In this document: piece after piece, positions 52,639 to 63,547 of the stretch | Layout: every line of letters starts with the position of its first letter | Position numbering within the stretch: the stretch's first letter is position 1 | Assembly (NCBI RefSeq): GCF_932526225.1 | Contig: NC_064035.1 | Span: forward strand, 13,336,566 to 13,400,565 | Length of the DNA: 64,000 bases | Direction of reading: 5' to 3' | Source: Nematostella vectensis | Lineage: Eukaryota > Cnidaria > Anthozoa > Actiniaria > Edwardsiidae | Made by a program: the position numbers and the translations under genes | The notes under the pieces: model-generated | What the model was told of the DNA's origin: nothing | What the model saw: the letters and a program-made list of their open reading frames with translations, nothing else | Databases searched by the model: none

Positions 52639-55600
52639 ATGTTTCATCCATCGCGAGGCGGGGTTCGTGGAGGCACGGATCAGTTTGAGTGGGAAAGCGT
52701 AAAAACCGACAAACACAGAGAAAACTACCTAGGTAAGTACGTACTTCGGTACTTCTAACTTACGACGTTTCTATGACTTTTCTTTATCCTAGTATTTACT
52801 TATAGAAGCTAGTAATACTTATTTCCCATGACTCATCTAAAAGGTCATTCACTGATGGCTCCTGTTGGAAGGTGGCAGAAGGGTAAAGATTTGCAGTGGT
52901 GAGTATTTCATTCAGTAAAGCGGATAAGATCTCACCTTTATTTGTGGACTTAAGAAATCTTAATATTTTTTTGTGTTTAATTTCTCGAAGGTTTTCCAGA
53001 GATCCTAAGACTGGCGTTGTCCGATCCAAGCAGCAGGTACGTATTTTTTTACTACATCAGTTATACGTAGCTGTTAATCGGAATCCAACTTGAACAGAAA
53101 TATTTTGAAATCAGGTGAAATACAGTAAATATGTGGAAAAAAGGGATGTAAATACAAAGAATGCATGAACATTCTCACAAAAATTAGGCTTATTAGGTCC
53201 AAAATTTTGTGACTCCCACCTAATGAGAGTGAGTTGACAGCTATGGTTTCAGCCCCCAGCTACATGATGCACCTTTTTATTAAGATAAAGGCAGATTTAG
53301 ACAGCATAATTTTGTCACATCACTCCTTCAACTCATGCTATGTTAAAAACATCACTACAACGCTCAGCTAACATGTAAGAAATAAGATCTTTATCTTTAA
53401 ATATGATAATTGCCAATAGAGCGTGCTAAGCCATCAATGAGGGGCGGCAGTGGCGTGCATGGCCTTGCGCACGGTGTTGCGCAAGCCTGGCTCAACAAGA
53501 AATTTCTCGACATTTCGTTTTAGATTTACTGCTATTTCTTAAGTATTGCGTTATACGTACCCGGAATTTCGGATATAAAAGTTTGATTATCGTAGTTTTT
53601 AAAACTAGTCATACTATTTTTCTAATCTAATAGAAAACCTCGATATTTGTTGTCGAAGTATGGACGTCATGTAGTTATCAACAACTGCTGCGTAACATTT
53701 GAACGCTGCAAATGTGTTTTGCCTAGTTTTGCCCTATCGCGCAATTTTTTTGCCCTAGCTTGTTTTTGCCTTTTTTGCCTTTTTTTGCCCTATCGCGCAT
53801 GTTTTTGCCCTATCTCGCACTTTTTTGCCTTTTTTGCCCTATCGCACACTTTTTTGCCTTTTTTTGCCCTATCGCGCGCCTCTCTAGAATCCTGCTATAA
53901 AAAAATCAAAATTTAATCCAGCTTCGGAAAATTCAGATTATGGGAGCTCTATCATTGAACAAGTTAGGCTTCTAAAATTATTTTCGTTATAGAATGTATA
54001 TTTCTCCATGCATTAAAGTTTGCAATATTCAAACTCGAACGGGGCGAATTCTTGTCTTGCATAAGAAGATGAGAAGCAAGGACTGAAAGTAGACAAATAC
54101 CCGAGGAGTTTAATTATATCAACAGGCATTCCTTTCTTCTGAAATTACGTCTAGAAAAGTATATATTATTCGCACTTGTTTTAGATTTCGATAATATTCG
54201 GGATAAAAAGCACAATAAAAATGCAGGAAGAGCGCGATGGCAAAATAAGGCAAAAAGGGCAAAAAAAGGCAAAAAAGGCGCGATGGGCAAAAAGGGCGCA
54301 ATGGGCAAAAAGCAAAAGGGCAAAAAAAGGCGTGATGAAGGCAAAAAGGGCAAAAAAAGGCAAAATAAGGCAAAAAAAGGCGCGACGTAATTCGATGTTT
54401 TGTATTTTCTATTGTCGAAAAAAATTATAACGCTGCTTATCGCTCCCGTCTGTTCACATTTCTTTTCCTCTTTCTATAAAAAAGACAGCATCTTAAAGAG
54501 AATTTCAAGTGCATTCCATTTATGACATTGATCAAACTACAAAAGAAAAAGTTTCTTTTTAATTAGCAAAAAGATGGAGCAATGTTCATAAAAAATGGGC
54601 TTTAAAACGGCCCGTTTTTATGGCACTGTTTTTATTTTGATATATTTTTTAATGTTTTTGAAATTTTTACTATCTCAAATTTTTGATTCGAGATGCACAT
54701 TAGACAAAGGTTATCCAAATAAAATAAAAAGTGTGTAGCTTTCTTGAGATCAAAGTTATAATCATAAACCTAGTGTTAGAATTTTTGTTACGCTCTGATG
54801 CGCAACACCGTGCGCAAGGCCGCATGCGTTTTGCTTCTTGTTTTTCTCATGTGCCTATTTGGCAGCTCATTAGAGTGCTGTTCATTTATGGTCATTCAAA
54901 TCAACTCTCATGTTATACTGTACTTTTAACAGGAAATACAGGCGGCCAAGCAGATGGAAGCAGAAGCCATGGCAGCTGCTTTGTAAGTGAAGAAAATCCC
55001 AGAGAATGAGTACCATAGAAGCAGTTTCATCATGATCCCAGAACATGGTCAAAAAATTTATATCTATAGGATTTTTTTATCTTATATATTTTTTCATTTT
55101 ACTATTACTGTACATTTTTCAAAAATGTTAAAGCATTGTGTCAATTCGAAGTTTCTTTGAGAATGTGAGTGATAATCTTGAGCTGATGGCCTGTTCAATA
55201 GCAGGGATTCTAATACTGTACATTTTTCTTGTCTTCCCTTTTCAATGGCGGTAGCTGAGGTTTCGTCGTTGGCCCACCAGATTGTAACATAATTGACCAG
55301 AAGTTCACTGTCACAATTACCACTTTAATTATGCCTTCTTTTTACCCATTTTGATGTTGATTTACTTTTTGGCCTAAAATATTGCCAGATATTTTGTAGA
55401 CAGCCTGAATTCTTTAACAGAACTTTATTTAATTTTGTAGAGGTAGAGCTCCTGTTAAAAAGCAAGCATCAGGGCTTACAAAACAGGTACAGTGAAATTC
55501 ATGCACATGGGCTTACAAAACAGGTACAGTGGAATTCATGCACATGGGCTTACAAAACAGGTACAGTGGAATTCATGCACATGGGCTTACAAAACAGGTA

Positions 55601-58177
55601 CAGTGGAATTCATGCACATGGGCTTACAAAACAGGTACAGTGAAATCCAAGCATCAGGGCTTACAAAACAGATTTAGTGAACTTATGTTTGTATAAGCCT
55701 GGTCCTTGATACTGATGTATCTATTGTTCTGATCCTGGATATAACAGTAATTATTATATGGCTTCGATAGTACGCACGCTGTGATTGGCTAATTGGTAGT
55801 TGTGACATTCCTGTATTGCCCATCTCTGAGGGCATTACGGAGTTTCGTATTGCCCTACAAAAAAAAATTGTGAGTTTTTTTCTTGGTGTTGTTTTGTTCG
55901 GTTGCACGAATTTTGCTAAATCAAAATCGACCAAAAAACCAAAGCCACAAAAAAGCAAACAGGTCTAAAAGTTGATAGTGGGAGAGGACGAGCACTCTGA
56001 GTTGGAGCTTTTTATTATTCTGAAGAGATTGAAGAGGAAAATTTTGACAACGAAAAGAAAAAACAATAAGATGACTAGCCACCACAAACAAATGAATAAA
56101 TAACAAGGGTTGTAAAGACCCAGAAAAGTCTCTTTAAGATAAGTACTGCCTGTTATTTGTAAATGCAATATTTCCATCAAATCATAAAGCAGCACAAAGC
56201 AATTGGCCTTTTCATTTTCCTTCAGAAGTTTGTTCTCTACATACCGTGGAGTTTTAGAACTAAACACTCTATTCATGCCGTGAAGACTGACATCTGAGCT
56301 TTCTTTGTTATTGGTTGGATCAACTTCACCTATGATAAAACCTGTAGCTTCCAAAAGGTGCAAATAGTAGCCCGAAAAGTCATCCCGTTACTTGTTGTTG
56401 AATCTTTTCACTCATTTACATTTTTGATTTGGCAGTGCGCGAGTGTTTCTTGTTTTCCCGCCTTTTATAAATCGATCGATAAACTAATCGATATTCGCGC
56501 GAAAGCGAAGGTTTATTTATTTTCTTGTCATTTCTATTTTAAAAAGCCATATAATAAACAACTTACTAACCTCGATCGTTCGGTCATACACTCTCGGTTA
56601 GTAAGTAGTTAGTACTGTTGTATCATAGGTTGCACTGTATAGATAATACAGTATGTTGTCCCTGGTGCTATGCATGCTTTGCAGTAGGCCTGACACAAAT
56701 GCTGACATTGTAAAGACTATACTGATGATGTAACATTGATATTAGGAGCTGAATGAAGTTCTGAAAAAAGGCCAGTCAGAGAGAGATGATATGGATGTAG
56801 AGCGTGTGGAGGGCATGGGTTTTGCAAGGTATATTAAGCACAAAGTGGTGCAAAAAAAGGTGTAGTCAACTTACACTTATTTTAACCTGCAGTTGTCACT
56901 TTCTAACATCCTTGCCATCAAACAAATTTCAGGTTGTTTACTGTAGTTTTGTTAAGTAATCTGTTGAGTTCTCATGCTAAACAGTTTGCTTGCATGTTAC
57001 AGTACAACATCTCAGTCTTTTATGGTATCTCTTTCAAATGGTATCTTTTGTTGAGATGGTTATATTCATATGTTTTGCTGAGTGTTCTTGTTACATGGTA
57101 TTAGCTCCAGGGCAAGTCTGATTAACACCATGATGACGCCTGGTAAAGCAAAGGAGACTCTATGTGGGAATGTATCTGCAAGCTCACAGGTAATTACTGC
57201 TTGAGAGCTCCTAACATTACTATAACACACTCGTTTAACAACTACTCTTTTTTTTAAAGAAAAACAAATCAACAGCAGATGAAAAGTTAGAAGTCACCAA
57301 GAGCAAGAAGGCTAAAAGAGAGAAGAAGAAGAAGAAAAAGGAGAAAAGAAAAAGAGAGAAAAGAACTCGAGGGGAGATGTCGTCATATGAAGAAGAAGGG
57401 AGAAGAAGCCGAAGAAAGAGCCATAAACATTCGCTATCGGTTGAGGAGACAGGTAAGACTACGGAAGTTTTTGACATCGCTGTCAAATTACACCTGAGAG
57501 TACAAGTTTTCTCACTATGTGAATCAAAGATATATCGGATGCACCCAGTAACTATGTGTTCTTGCTGGGTATCTCGGAGATCCAGTAACTGAGGATTTAT
57601 TCTCAGTAAACTTATTCCCCAGCAACTCGAATGATATATAAGATTATTTCTCGGTTCCTGGGGCTCTCGCTAACGCTGAACATTTCCAAAGTTGATGTTG
57701 TATTTGAATATTTTGTCAGGTCGTAGAAGAATGCGGCACGACACCGACAGCGAGTCGGAACGGGAGTCGAGAAGACCCCGAGCACGACACGACACCGATA
57801 GCGAGTCGGGACGGGAGTCGGGAAGACGGCGAGCACGGCACGACACCGATAGCGAGTCGGAACGGGAGTCGAGAAGACCCCGAGCACGACACGACACCGA
57901 TGGCGAGTCGAAACGGGAGTCGGGAAGACGGCGAGCACGCCACGACACCGATAGTGAGTCGGAAAAGGAGTCGGGAAGACGGCGAGCACGACACGACACC
58001 GATGGCGAGTCGAAACGGGAGTCGAGAAGACGGCGAGCACGCCACGACACCGATAGTGAGTCGGAAAAGGAGCCGAGAAGACGCCGAGCACGACACGACA
58101 CCGACAGTGAGTCGGATCAAAACAAACCAAAAGAACAGAAACGCAGTAATAAAGAAAATGGACGACACGACACATAA
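52639..58177 (+). CDS. MMTAG2: Multiple myeloma tumour-associated protein 2 homologue (MMTAG2, C1orf35 family)
   Basis: Nine exons (52639-52732, 52844-52898, 52991-53036, 54933-54982, 55441-55486, 56746-56828, 57105-57189, 57260-57452, 57720-58177) join in frame to 370 codons including TAA. The N-terminus [40 protein letters not shown] and [10 protein letters not shown] is almost identical to the human family signature. The next blocks, [20 protein letters not shown] and LTKQELNEV, also match. Residues about 170-200 are Lys-rich ([14 protein letters not shown]), then come 17-residue RS/RE-like repeats. The family is a nuclear low-complexity protein of unclear molecular role, so I infer no more than possible RNA-processing association from the RS-like tail. 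Human MMTAG2 is about 263 residues from memory. The extra length is the repeat tail. A likely AATAAA is at 58827-58832. Confidence 0.92.
53443..54830. mobile_element. Large fold-back element (about 1.4 kb) in an MMTAG2 intron
   Basis: The ends are inverted copies: GGCCTTGCGCACGGTGTTGC then GCA on the left (53461-53483) and TGCGCAACACCGTGCGCAAG then GCC on the right (about 54799-54821). Further inside, a left block of TTTTTGCCCTATCGCGCAC units (53720-53880) is matched in inverse orientation on the right by GGCAAAAAAGGCGCGATGGG units (54225-54385). The element could form a long stem. It has no coding capacity; ORFs here are low-complexity. Confidence 0.75.
55005..55130 (+). repeat. Diverged direct repeat, copy 1 (partner at 58561-58690)
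   Basis: Shared landmarks with 58561-58690 include GAATGAGTA, CATGATC, ACGGTCAAA-like ATGGTCAAA and TTATATCTATAGGATTTTTT, followed by ATTTTCATTTTAC-like sequence and CTGTAC. One copy is in an intron and the other in the 3' flank of the same gene. Confidence 0.75.
55472..55675 (+). repeat. 37-bp array repeating the end of an MMTAG2 exon and its donor
   Basis: Exon 55441-55486 ends GGGCTTACAAAACAG followed by GTACAGTG. The 37-bp unit (GTACAGTGGAATTCATGCAC then ATGGGCTTACAAAACAG) repeats exon end and donor, giving six copies of the exon-end sequence and five GTACAG donors. The last unit restores a longer piece of exon (AAGCATCAGGGCTTACAAAA) but is followed by ATTTAG, not a donor. Confidence 0.93.
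57720..58140 (+). repeat. Coding 51-bp (17-residue) RS/RE-like repeat in MMTAG2
   Basis: Eight in-frame copies of the form [17 protein letters not shown] fill most of the last exon. They alternate between two unit versions ([10 protein letters not shown] and [10 protein letters not shown]), suggesting expansion as dimers. The unit has no stop in any frame, so long antisense and shifted ORFs occur here; I treat those as shadows. Confidence 0.92.
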
Positions 58178-59756
58178 TAAATCTGATGCGCGAGAATCCA
58201 GTAGCGTAGGTGTCATAGTCGACTTGATGATACCGGCAAGAAACGACACGACACACAGCGAACGTGATAGAGGAGAATCGAAACGTCCTTGTCGTTCTCA
58301 TAATACCGACAACAGACGACAGCGAATCGACACAGATGATGAATCTGATGAAGGAAAATCGAGACATCGAGGTCGTGAGAAAAGGCAACCGCGACGTGAC
58401 TCTTAGTACGGACCACACCGATAGAACGCACCCCATCCAACCCTCCCCCCCCCCCTCCTCAAAATACCGATCAGAGATTTCCATGAAACTTTTTTTATTA
58501 TTGCTGTGTTATGGTCATCTTGAAAAAAATATTGGATTTTATGGAAATAGCAAAACCTTAGTGAATGAGTATCAGAAGAGCGGTTTCAACATGATCACGA
58601 TAAAAAGAACACGGTCAAACATTTTATATCTATAGGATTTTTTATTATATATATATGTATATTTTCATTTTACCGATACTGTACCTTGATAAAAACGAAA
58701 ACGATCTTTAAAAAAACTTGGAAGTGGCAGAACAACCAAACCGCCACTGCTTTTTCCACTTTGTTAAAAAATGGAAAACAACATTGCCACGCATGTCGAA
58801 TTGACGGATTTTAAATAACATTTAAAAATAAACAATTATCACCTCGCGACTGAGTGTTTTTCATTCAAGTTGGTTTGTGGTGTCCTTTTTCACCATTTCT
58901 GGCTCAGATCCCGTCTTACTACTTATACCTTGTCGAGAAAACTTCAGGGTAGCATGGTATTTTTACTCTTAGTAGATGGAAGCGACCATTTGATTTCCGA
59001 GCCTCGTATACCGGCAAATATTTGTTCGATTTTTCGGTTTCGGATTTGGCTTTTCCTCGTCCATTGTATTATTTACATGGTCCCTTTGTTGACATTTAGT
59101 TACCGCCAAATGGCTGCATTTTGCCGCCGGCTCTGCGATATAAAAGTGATCATTTTAATTAGTCCAATAATAACAACAGAAACGAATGCCAGGAACGGGA
59201 GTGCGTAGGTGTTTTTATTTGTTTGGGGAGGGAAAGGGGGGGGGAAAGAGAGGCTAAAGCCGGATTGATCGAGTAGCGTAACCCATAAAGCTTCATGCCT
59301 GGAATGACTGCATTCGAAGGACGATCTCGAGATCAGGAGATTACAGCACCAATAGGCGCCCAATAGTTGGCTTACACTAAGTCATGTGACTTAGAAATCA
59401 AGTGACCCCGAGTGGCAAACTCCGAGATGGACACGCCCGTCACCCCAGAGAACGACGAAAAAAATATCTTTCAATAAAAATAATCCCTTTCTCACAAAGA
59501 AACTTTATGGATGATTCTCAAGCACTGAATAAGTTTCTTTGTCTTTTGCCGCCAAAAGCCGAAGCGCGCGCGATTTTGCCAGCCAAATCGTCACGTGGTT
59601 TCTTAGTGGGAGTCGGCCATGGCTGTGTACCTTTTGTTTATAGGCTGGAAATATATTCAAGGTGGTCCCTCCATAATATAGTGAGCCCTGCGAAAACGTA
59701 AATTCTAGTCATTGTCGAAATTCTGGATTAAAAAGGCATCAAATTCTGTTACGTAC
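58178..59756. other. MMTAG2 3' region and intergenic to the RRM gene
   Basis: Just after the MMTAG2 stop, a +1 frame continues as RS-rich sequence to a TAG at 58404-58406, ending SRHRGREKRQPRRDS. A poly-C run is near 58443. Copy 2 of the diverged repeat lies at 58561-58690. A possible minus-strand 29-bp exon (59104-59132, reading SRRQNAAIW) might belong to the RRM gene but cannot be confirmed. Confidence 0.5.
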
Positions 59757-62700
59757 CATTTGCCTAGCCATCAACGCTTCCTCAGTTGACAAAAACGTAA
59801 CAAACCCGTACCTATATAAACCGAGAAATTAGATAACTGCCCATTTATAACTTAGGCGAGCGACTGGGCGGCTGGCCAACAACATCCTCCAGGTGAGATC
59901 ATAGATTTCTCGTGTTGGGGGGGGCCTTCTTATAGTTAGGGGCTGGCGCCAGTATATAAAACATGCCAAGAGGTTAATTGTGACTTTCGGCTTCCATACA
60001 TTTTTTACAGGAAAAGAGTGGATATCATCATTTCTTCCAGGGGCCGGTTGCACAAAGCCTGGATAAGGTATCCGCTGGATAGGCGCTACCCACCGGGATA
60101 AAGTCCCTATCCACCGGATAGCTTTGCACCTATCAATGTTAAGCCGGTGGGGGGTGCGGAAAGGGGTAGGGGTTCGAACAGTTAAACTGGCCCGTAGGTA
60201 GGGAATTTGACAATCATTTAAACCCCGTGGTTAGGTTCTATCGATCTAGTGCCCACGTATGTACGTGTGACCCACGGACTGGCATGTTTTCGTTAAGTGT
60301 AGTGCACACAGCAGAAGCTTTAAGCATTCAGAAGCGTACACAGGAGGGTTCGCCTTGGCGCCCAAGAAGTGGGATGCATTTCCATATGACACCTATGACC
60401 GCCCTCCCCCCCTCCCCCTCAGCCAATCCTGGGTACCCGCTTGTGTTTGCAGACTTTATTTTTCAGTGTTTTACACTATTCAGCGCAAACATTATAAAAA
60501 ACGCATGTTATATAGTTCATGCTATCTCGATATTTCTTCTGCCGCACGCCCTTGGCAAGGGATACTTGATCACAATAATATAGCCCGGGGTAAGCGGACA
60601 TTTCTCAAGATTTGGCTCCAAAATATGACCCACGGGTAGGAAATTTGACTGAAAAAATCGCAAAAATGTCAAATCCGCCCCCAACGTCTTTTAAGACGTT
60701 AAAACAACGGCGGATAAAATAGGGTTACACGAAGCGTAAATAGAAGGCTGGATAACTATGCGCTAGATAGCTATCATGTACCACTAAAAGGCTGCCCGTT
60801 ACCATGGTAAAAATGCAAAGCATGCACTGTTTTTCCTTCAAATAAAATGACGGCCGTAGCAAGAGCTACCAAAATACTAGAAAACAAACAATTTATTGGG
60901 GCAAAGTGCACGTAATTCATGGAAAGGGCTTAGCTTCCTTCTGTCTTGGGGGAGTCAATCTATATTGCACGTTCTGTCGAGAAATGTGTTTTCAGTCCTG
61001 CCAGAGCTGCATGTACTTCAGTTCGTAGTTCATTGTAAATTGACCCTTGGGGGGGGAGACTCCCATATTATAATGACGGGGATGCTCGTAGGGAATTACA
61101 GTTTTACCCCTAAAAGGTACCAAAAAGGGCGTGGCTCGAGCCAATTTTTACCCCTAAAAGGTACCAAAAAGGGCATGGCTCGAGCCAATTTTTACCCCTA
61201 AAAGGTACCAACAGAATATAGACTTTTAAACTACTTTTATTGCTGCCGATGGCAAGTTCTGCAGTTATGTTTACAAAAGTATTGTCATTCTATCTTTAGC
61301 ATAGTAGAACTAAAGAACTGGAATATGAAAATATATTTCTTACAATACTTTGTAAGTTCTATACATTCTATATTTAGCAATTGTAGAACTCAGAACTGGA
61401 TCAGGAAAATGTATTTTTGGTTTTTTTTTAATATCGAAGTAGCAGCTTGTTCTGACCCCTAAAAGGTACCGTGTCACACAAAAAATGCCAGCGCTTGAAC
61501 TCGAACCCTCTAAAAGGAACCAAACCTGTGATAAATTTAGCAACTGTTATTGCGTCTTTTGCATGTGTTTCAACTTTCACTCTGTAAACATATCGTCTAA
61601 ATTCTGACAAAAAATTAGAATGCAAGACGCCTCTTCACATTTATTCGATGAATAAAATTGTATCCGACCGCATAATGCTATCCGCTGAATAACTTTTATT
61701 CGGACTTTGTTCAATCACGCAACTTTGATTAATTTAATCCGCTGGATAAAGATTTAACCAAGCTTTGTGCAACCGGCCCCAGGAGGGGAGGGAATATCAT
61801 AGCCCTTTCGTGTCTCGTTAGGCAATCCTTTAGCTGAATAAGAGTGTCCTTACCCTTTTCGCCTCCCCGTCCTCATATCCTCGATGATTCGGACCCCTAT
61901 CACATGAAACCCAAGATTGGCAAATGCTACCTCCAGCTCGATCTCGCTCATCTAAAGAAATGTAACAGAAGTGTTTATGTGGTTGCGTGCAGCTAGGGAT
62001 ACTGAAGTGTTCTTGGAAATCAAACATGAAATCAAGCCCCAAGTATTTTAAGCATTTTGTGGCTGTGGTCTAATATGTCGTCTTATAATATGCTCTTGAT
62101 CCGTCAGGGGTGTCCGGTATACGGTGCGGGACATCCCTGATAGCAAAACTTACACGGTCTGGAACCCTGATAGCGTGCATTTACACGGTCCGGTAACCCC
62201 GTTGATAGCGTGTACTTACACGGTCCGGTACCCCCCCTGATAGCGTGTATCTACACGGTCCGGTACCCCCCTGATAGCGTGTACCTACACGGTCCGGTAA
62301 CCCCTTGATAGCGTGTACCTACACGGTCCGGTACCCCCCTGATAGCGTGTACCTACACGGTCCGGTACCCCCTGATAGCGTGTACCTACACGGTCCGGTA
62401 CCCCCCTGATAGCGTGCATTTACACGGTCCGGTAACCCCCTTGATAGCGTGTACCTACACGGTCCGGTACCCCCCTGATAGCGTGTACCTACACGGTCCG
62501 GTAACCCCGTTGATAGCGTGTACCTACACGGTCCGGTACCCCCCTGATAGCGTGTACCTACACGGTCCGGTATACCCCTGATAGCGTGCATTTACACGGT
62601 CCGGTAACCCCCTTGATAGCGTGTACCTACACGGTCCGGTACCCCCCTGATAGCGTGTACCTACACGGTCCGGTACCCCCTGATAGCGTGTACCTACACG

Positions 62701-63188
62701 GTCCGGTACCCCCCTGATAGCGTGCATTTACACGGTCCGGTAACCCCCTTGTAAGCGTGTACTTACACGGTCCGGTACCCCCCTGATAGCGTGTACTTAC
62801 ACGGTCCGGTAACACCCTGATAGCGTGTACTTACACGGTCCGGTAACACCTTGATAGCGTGTACCTACACGGTCCGGTACCTCCCTGATAGCGTGTACCT
62901 ACACGGTCCGGTAACACCTTGATAGCGTGTACTTACACGGTCCGGTACCTCCCTGATAGCGTGTACCTACACGGTCTGGTAACACCTTGATAGCGTGTAC
63001 TTACACGGTCTGGTAACCCCCTTGATAGCGTGTACCTACACGGTCCGGTAACCCCCTGATAGCGTGTACTTACACGGTCCGGTAACCCCCTGATAACGTG
63101 TACTTACTCGGTCTGGTACCCCCTTGATGAACACCCTATTAGGAACCAGAGTACCATGAGGTGTGCTGATTTGCGCTGTCGGAAGCAT
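59757..63188 (-). CDS. RRM RNA-binding protein, BOULE/DAZ-like, partial
   Basis: Three minus-strand exons are supported. 63108-63188 (acceptor at 63207, ATG at 63188) reads MLPTAQISTPHGTLVPNRVF then IKGVPDR. 61854-61951 reads MSEIELEVAFANLGFHVIGV then RIIEDMRTGRRKG. 59757-59811 reads GYGFVTFLSTEEALMARQM. Together they form an RRM with RNP2 (VFIKGV) and RNP1 (KGYGFVTF). The leader HGTLVPNRVFIKG resembles YGTVIPNRIFVGG of BOULE, so a germline mRNA-binding protein is my best guess; another RRM family is possible. Phases agree (0, then 2). The donor of the first exon is CGA followed by GTAAGT. Further 3' exons, expected to the left, were not found with confidence. The intron after the first exon carries a 34-bp array and the next intron a 1.7-kb element. 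Confidence 0.7.
60340..60430 (+). repeat. Dispersed repeat fragment, copy 2 (partner at 25560-25690)
   Basis: CGCCTTGGCGCCCAAGAAGT and CATATGACACCTATGACCGC correspond to the copy upstream of BRCA1. Both end in C-rich tracts and CTCAGCC. It lies inside the larger 60040-61780 element. Confidence 0.7.
61105..61210 (+). repeat. 48-bp tandem repeat, 2.3 copies
   Basis: TTTTACCCCTAAAAGGTACC followed by AAAAAGGGCGTGGCTCGAGC and CAAT is repeated, with a third partial copy. Isolated CCTAAAAGGTACC words recur near 61457, still within the 1.74-kb element. Confidence 0.88.
62130..63125 (-). repeat. 34-bp array derived from an exon-donor junction of the RRM gene
   Basis: About 29 units. On the minus strand each reads TATCAAGGGGGTTACCGGAC then CGTGTAGGTACACGC, and the exon junction reads TTCATCAAGGGGGTACCAGA then CCGAGTAAGTACACG. 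Exon 63108-63188 therefore grades directly into the array. Most units carry GTGTAGGTACAC in place of the functional GTAAGT donor. The part GTGTAGGTACAC is palindromic. Confidence 0.9.
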
Positions 63189-63273
63189 CCGTGCTGAAAT
63201 TCGATACTGGAAAGGGAGAATTCATGGCATATGCAATATTTTATTGAAAACTATGTTTATTGAAATTTTGTGG

Positions 63274-63343
63274 TCATTTCCGTTGAATTGAAGTCTCCCA
63301 CATGTATAAATTCCGTTGAATTGAAGTCTCCCACATGTATAAA
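63274..63343 (+). repeat. 33-34-bp tandem duplication
   Basis: TTCCGTTGAATTGAAGTCTC followed by CCACATGTATAAA is present twice, back to back and without mismatches. Confidence 0.92.
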
Positions 63344-63547
63344 AAGCTCATAAGTCAATATGTTTCAGGGATCAATTTGTTGTTCGTGGGTTGCGTATTT
63401 TATGCTAGAAAACTACCTAAAGAACTCTATCATCTTTTGATAAAAGAACAACACAGAAGAGGGCATAAATGGGCGGCAGTAAAAAGTTTTATCAGTTTAT
63501 TAGGAGCTATCCAGGAATTGTCGCAGATTGTAGCCGATTACTCGTGA
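63335..63547 (+). CDS. Hypothetical 70-residue ORF or exon, unrecognised
   Basis: The frame reads ISQYVSGINLLFVGCVFYAR then KLPKELYHLLIKEQHRRGHK and ends QELSQIVADYS. A hydrophobic stretch is followed by a basic amphipathic one. A polypyrimidine-poor acceptor-like TTTCAG at 63364-63369 could start an exon here. I recognise no family. It might be a terminal exon of a plus-strand gene or chance. Confidence 0.2.
   Translation: MYKKLISQYVSGINLLFVGCVFYARKLPKELYHLLIKEQHRRGHKWAAVKSFISLLGAIQELSQIVADYS

Larger units (their letters stand above)
60040..61780. mobile_element. 1.74-kb inverted-repeat element in an intron of the RRM gene
   Basis: Left end GGGGCCGGTTGCACAAAGCC then TGG at 60040, right end CCAAGCTTTGTGCAACCGGC then CCC ending at 61780, an almost perfect inverted repeat of about 25 bp. 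Weaker symmetry continues inward (TATCCGCTGGATA and ATCCGCTGGATAAA). GGGCCGGTTGCACAAA termini occur in DNA-transposon-derived repeats of many animals, but I cannot assign a superfamily. No transposase ORF is visible, so it is non-autonomous. It contains a 48-bp tandem repeat near 61110. Confidence 0.8.

Noticed and set aside
57612-58484. Antisense ORFs of up to 290 codons opposite MMTAG2
   Set aside because: They mirror the 51-bp coding repeat. The sense frame fits the splice phases and the family's RS-like tail.
59104-59132. 29-bp minus-strand exon reading SRRQNAAIW for the RRM gene
   Set aside because: Splice sites and phase fit, and it could match the IRKQ region of BOULE, but it is too short to support without cDNA.
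62319-62815. ORFs reading GTGPCRYTLS-type repeats
   Set aside because: They are frames through the 34-bp intronic array. The repeated pattern is not CRISPR-like: there are no unique spacers and the locus is eukaryotic.
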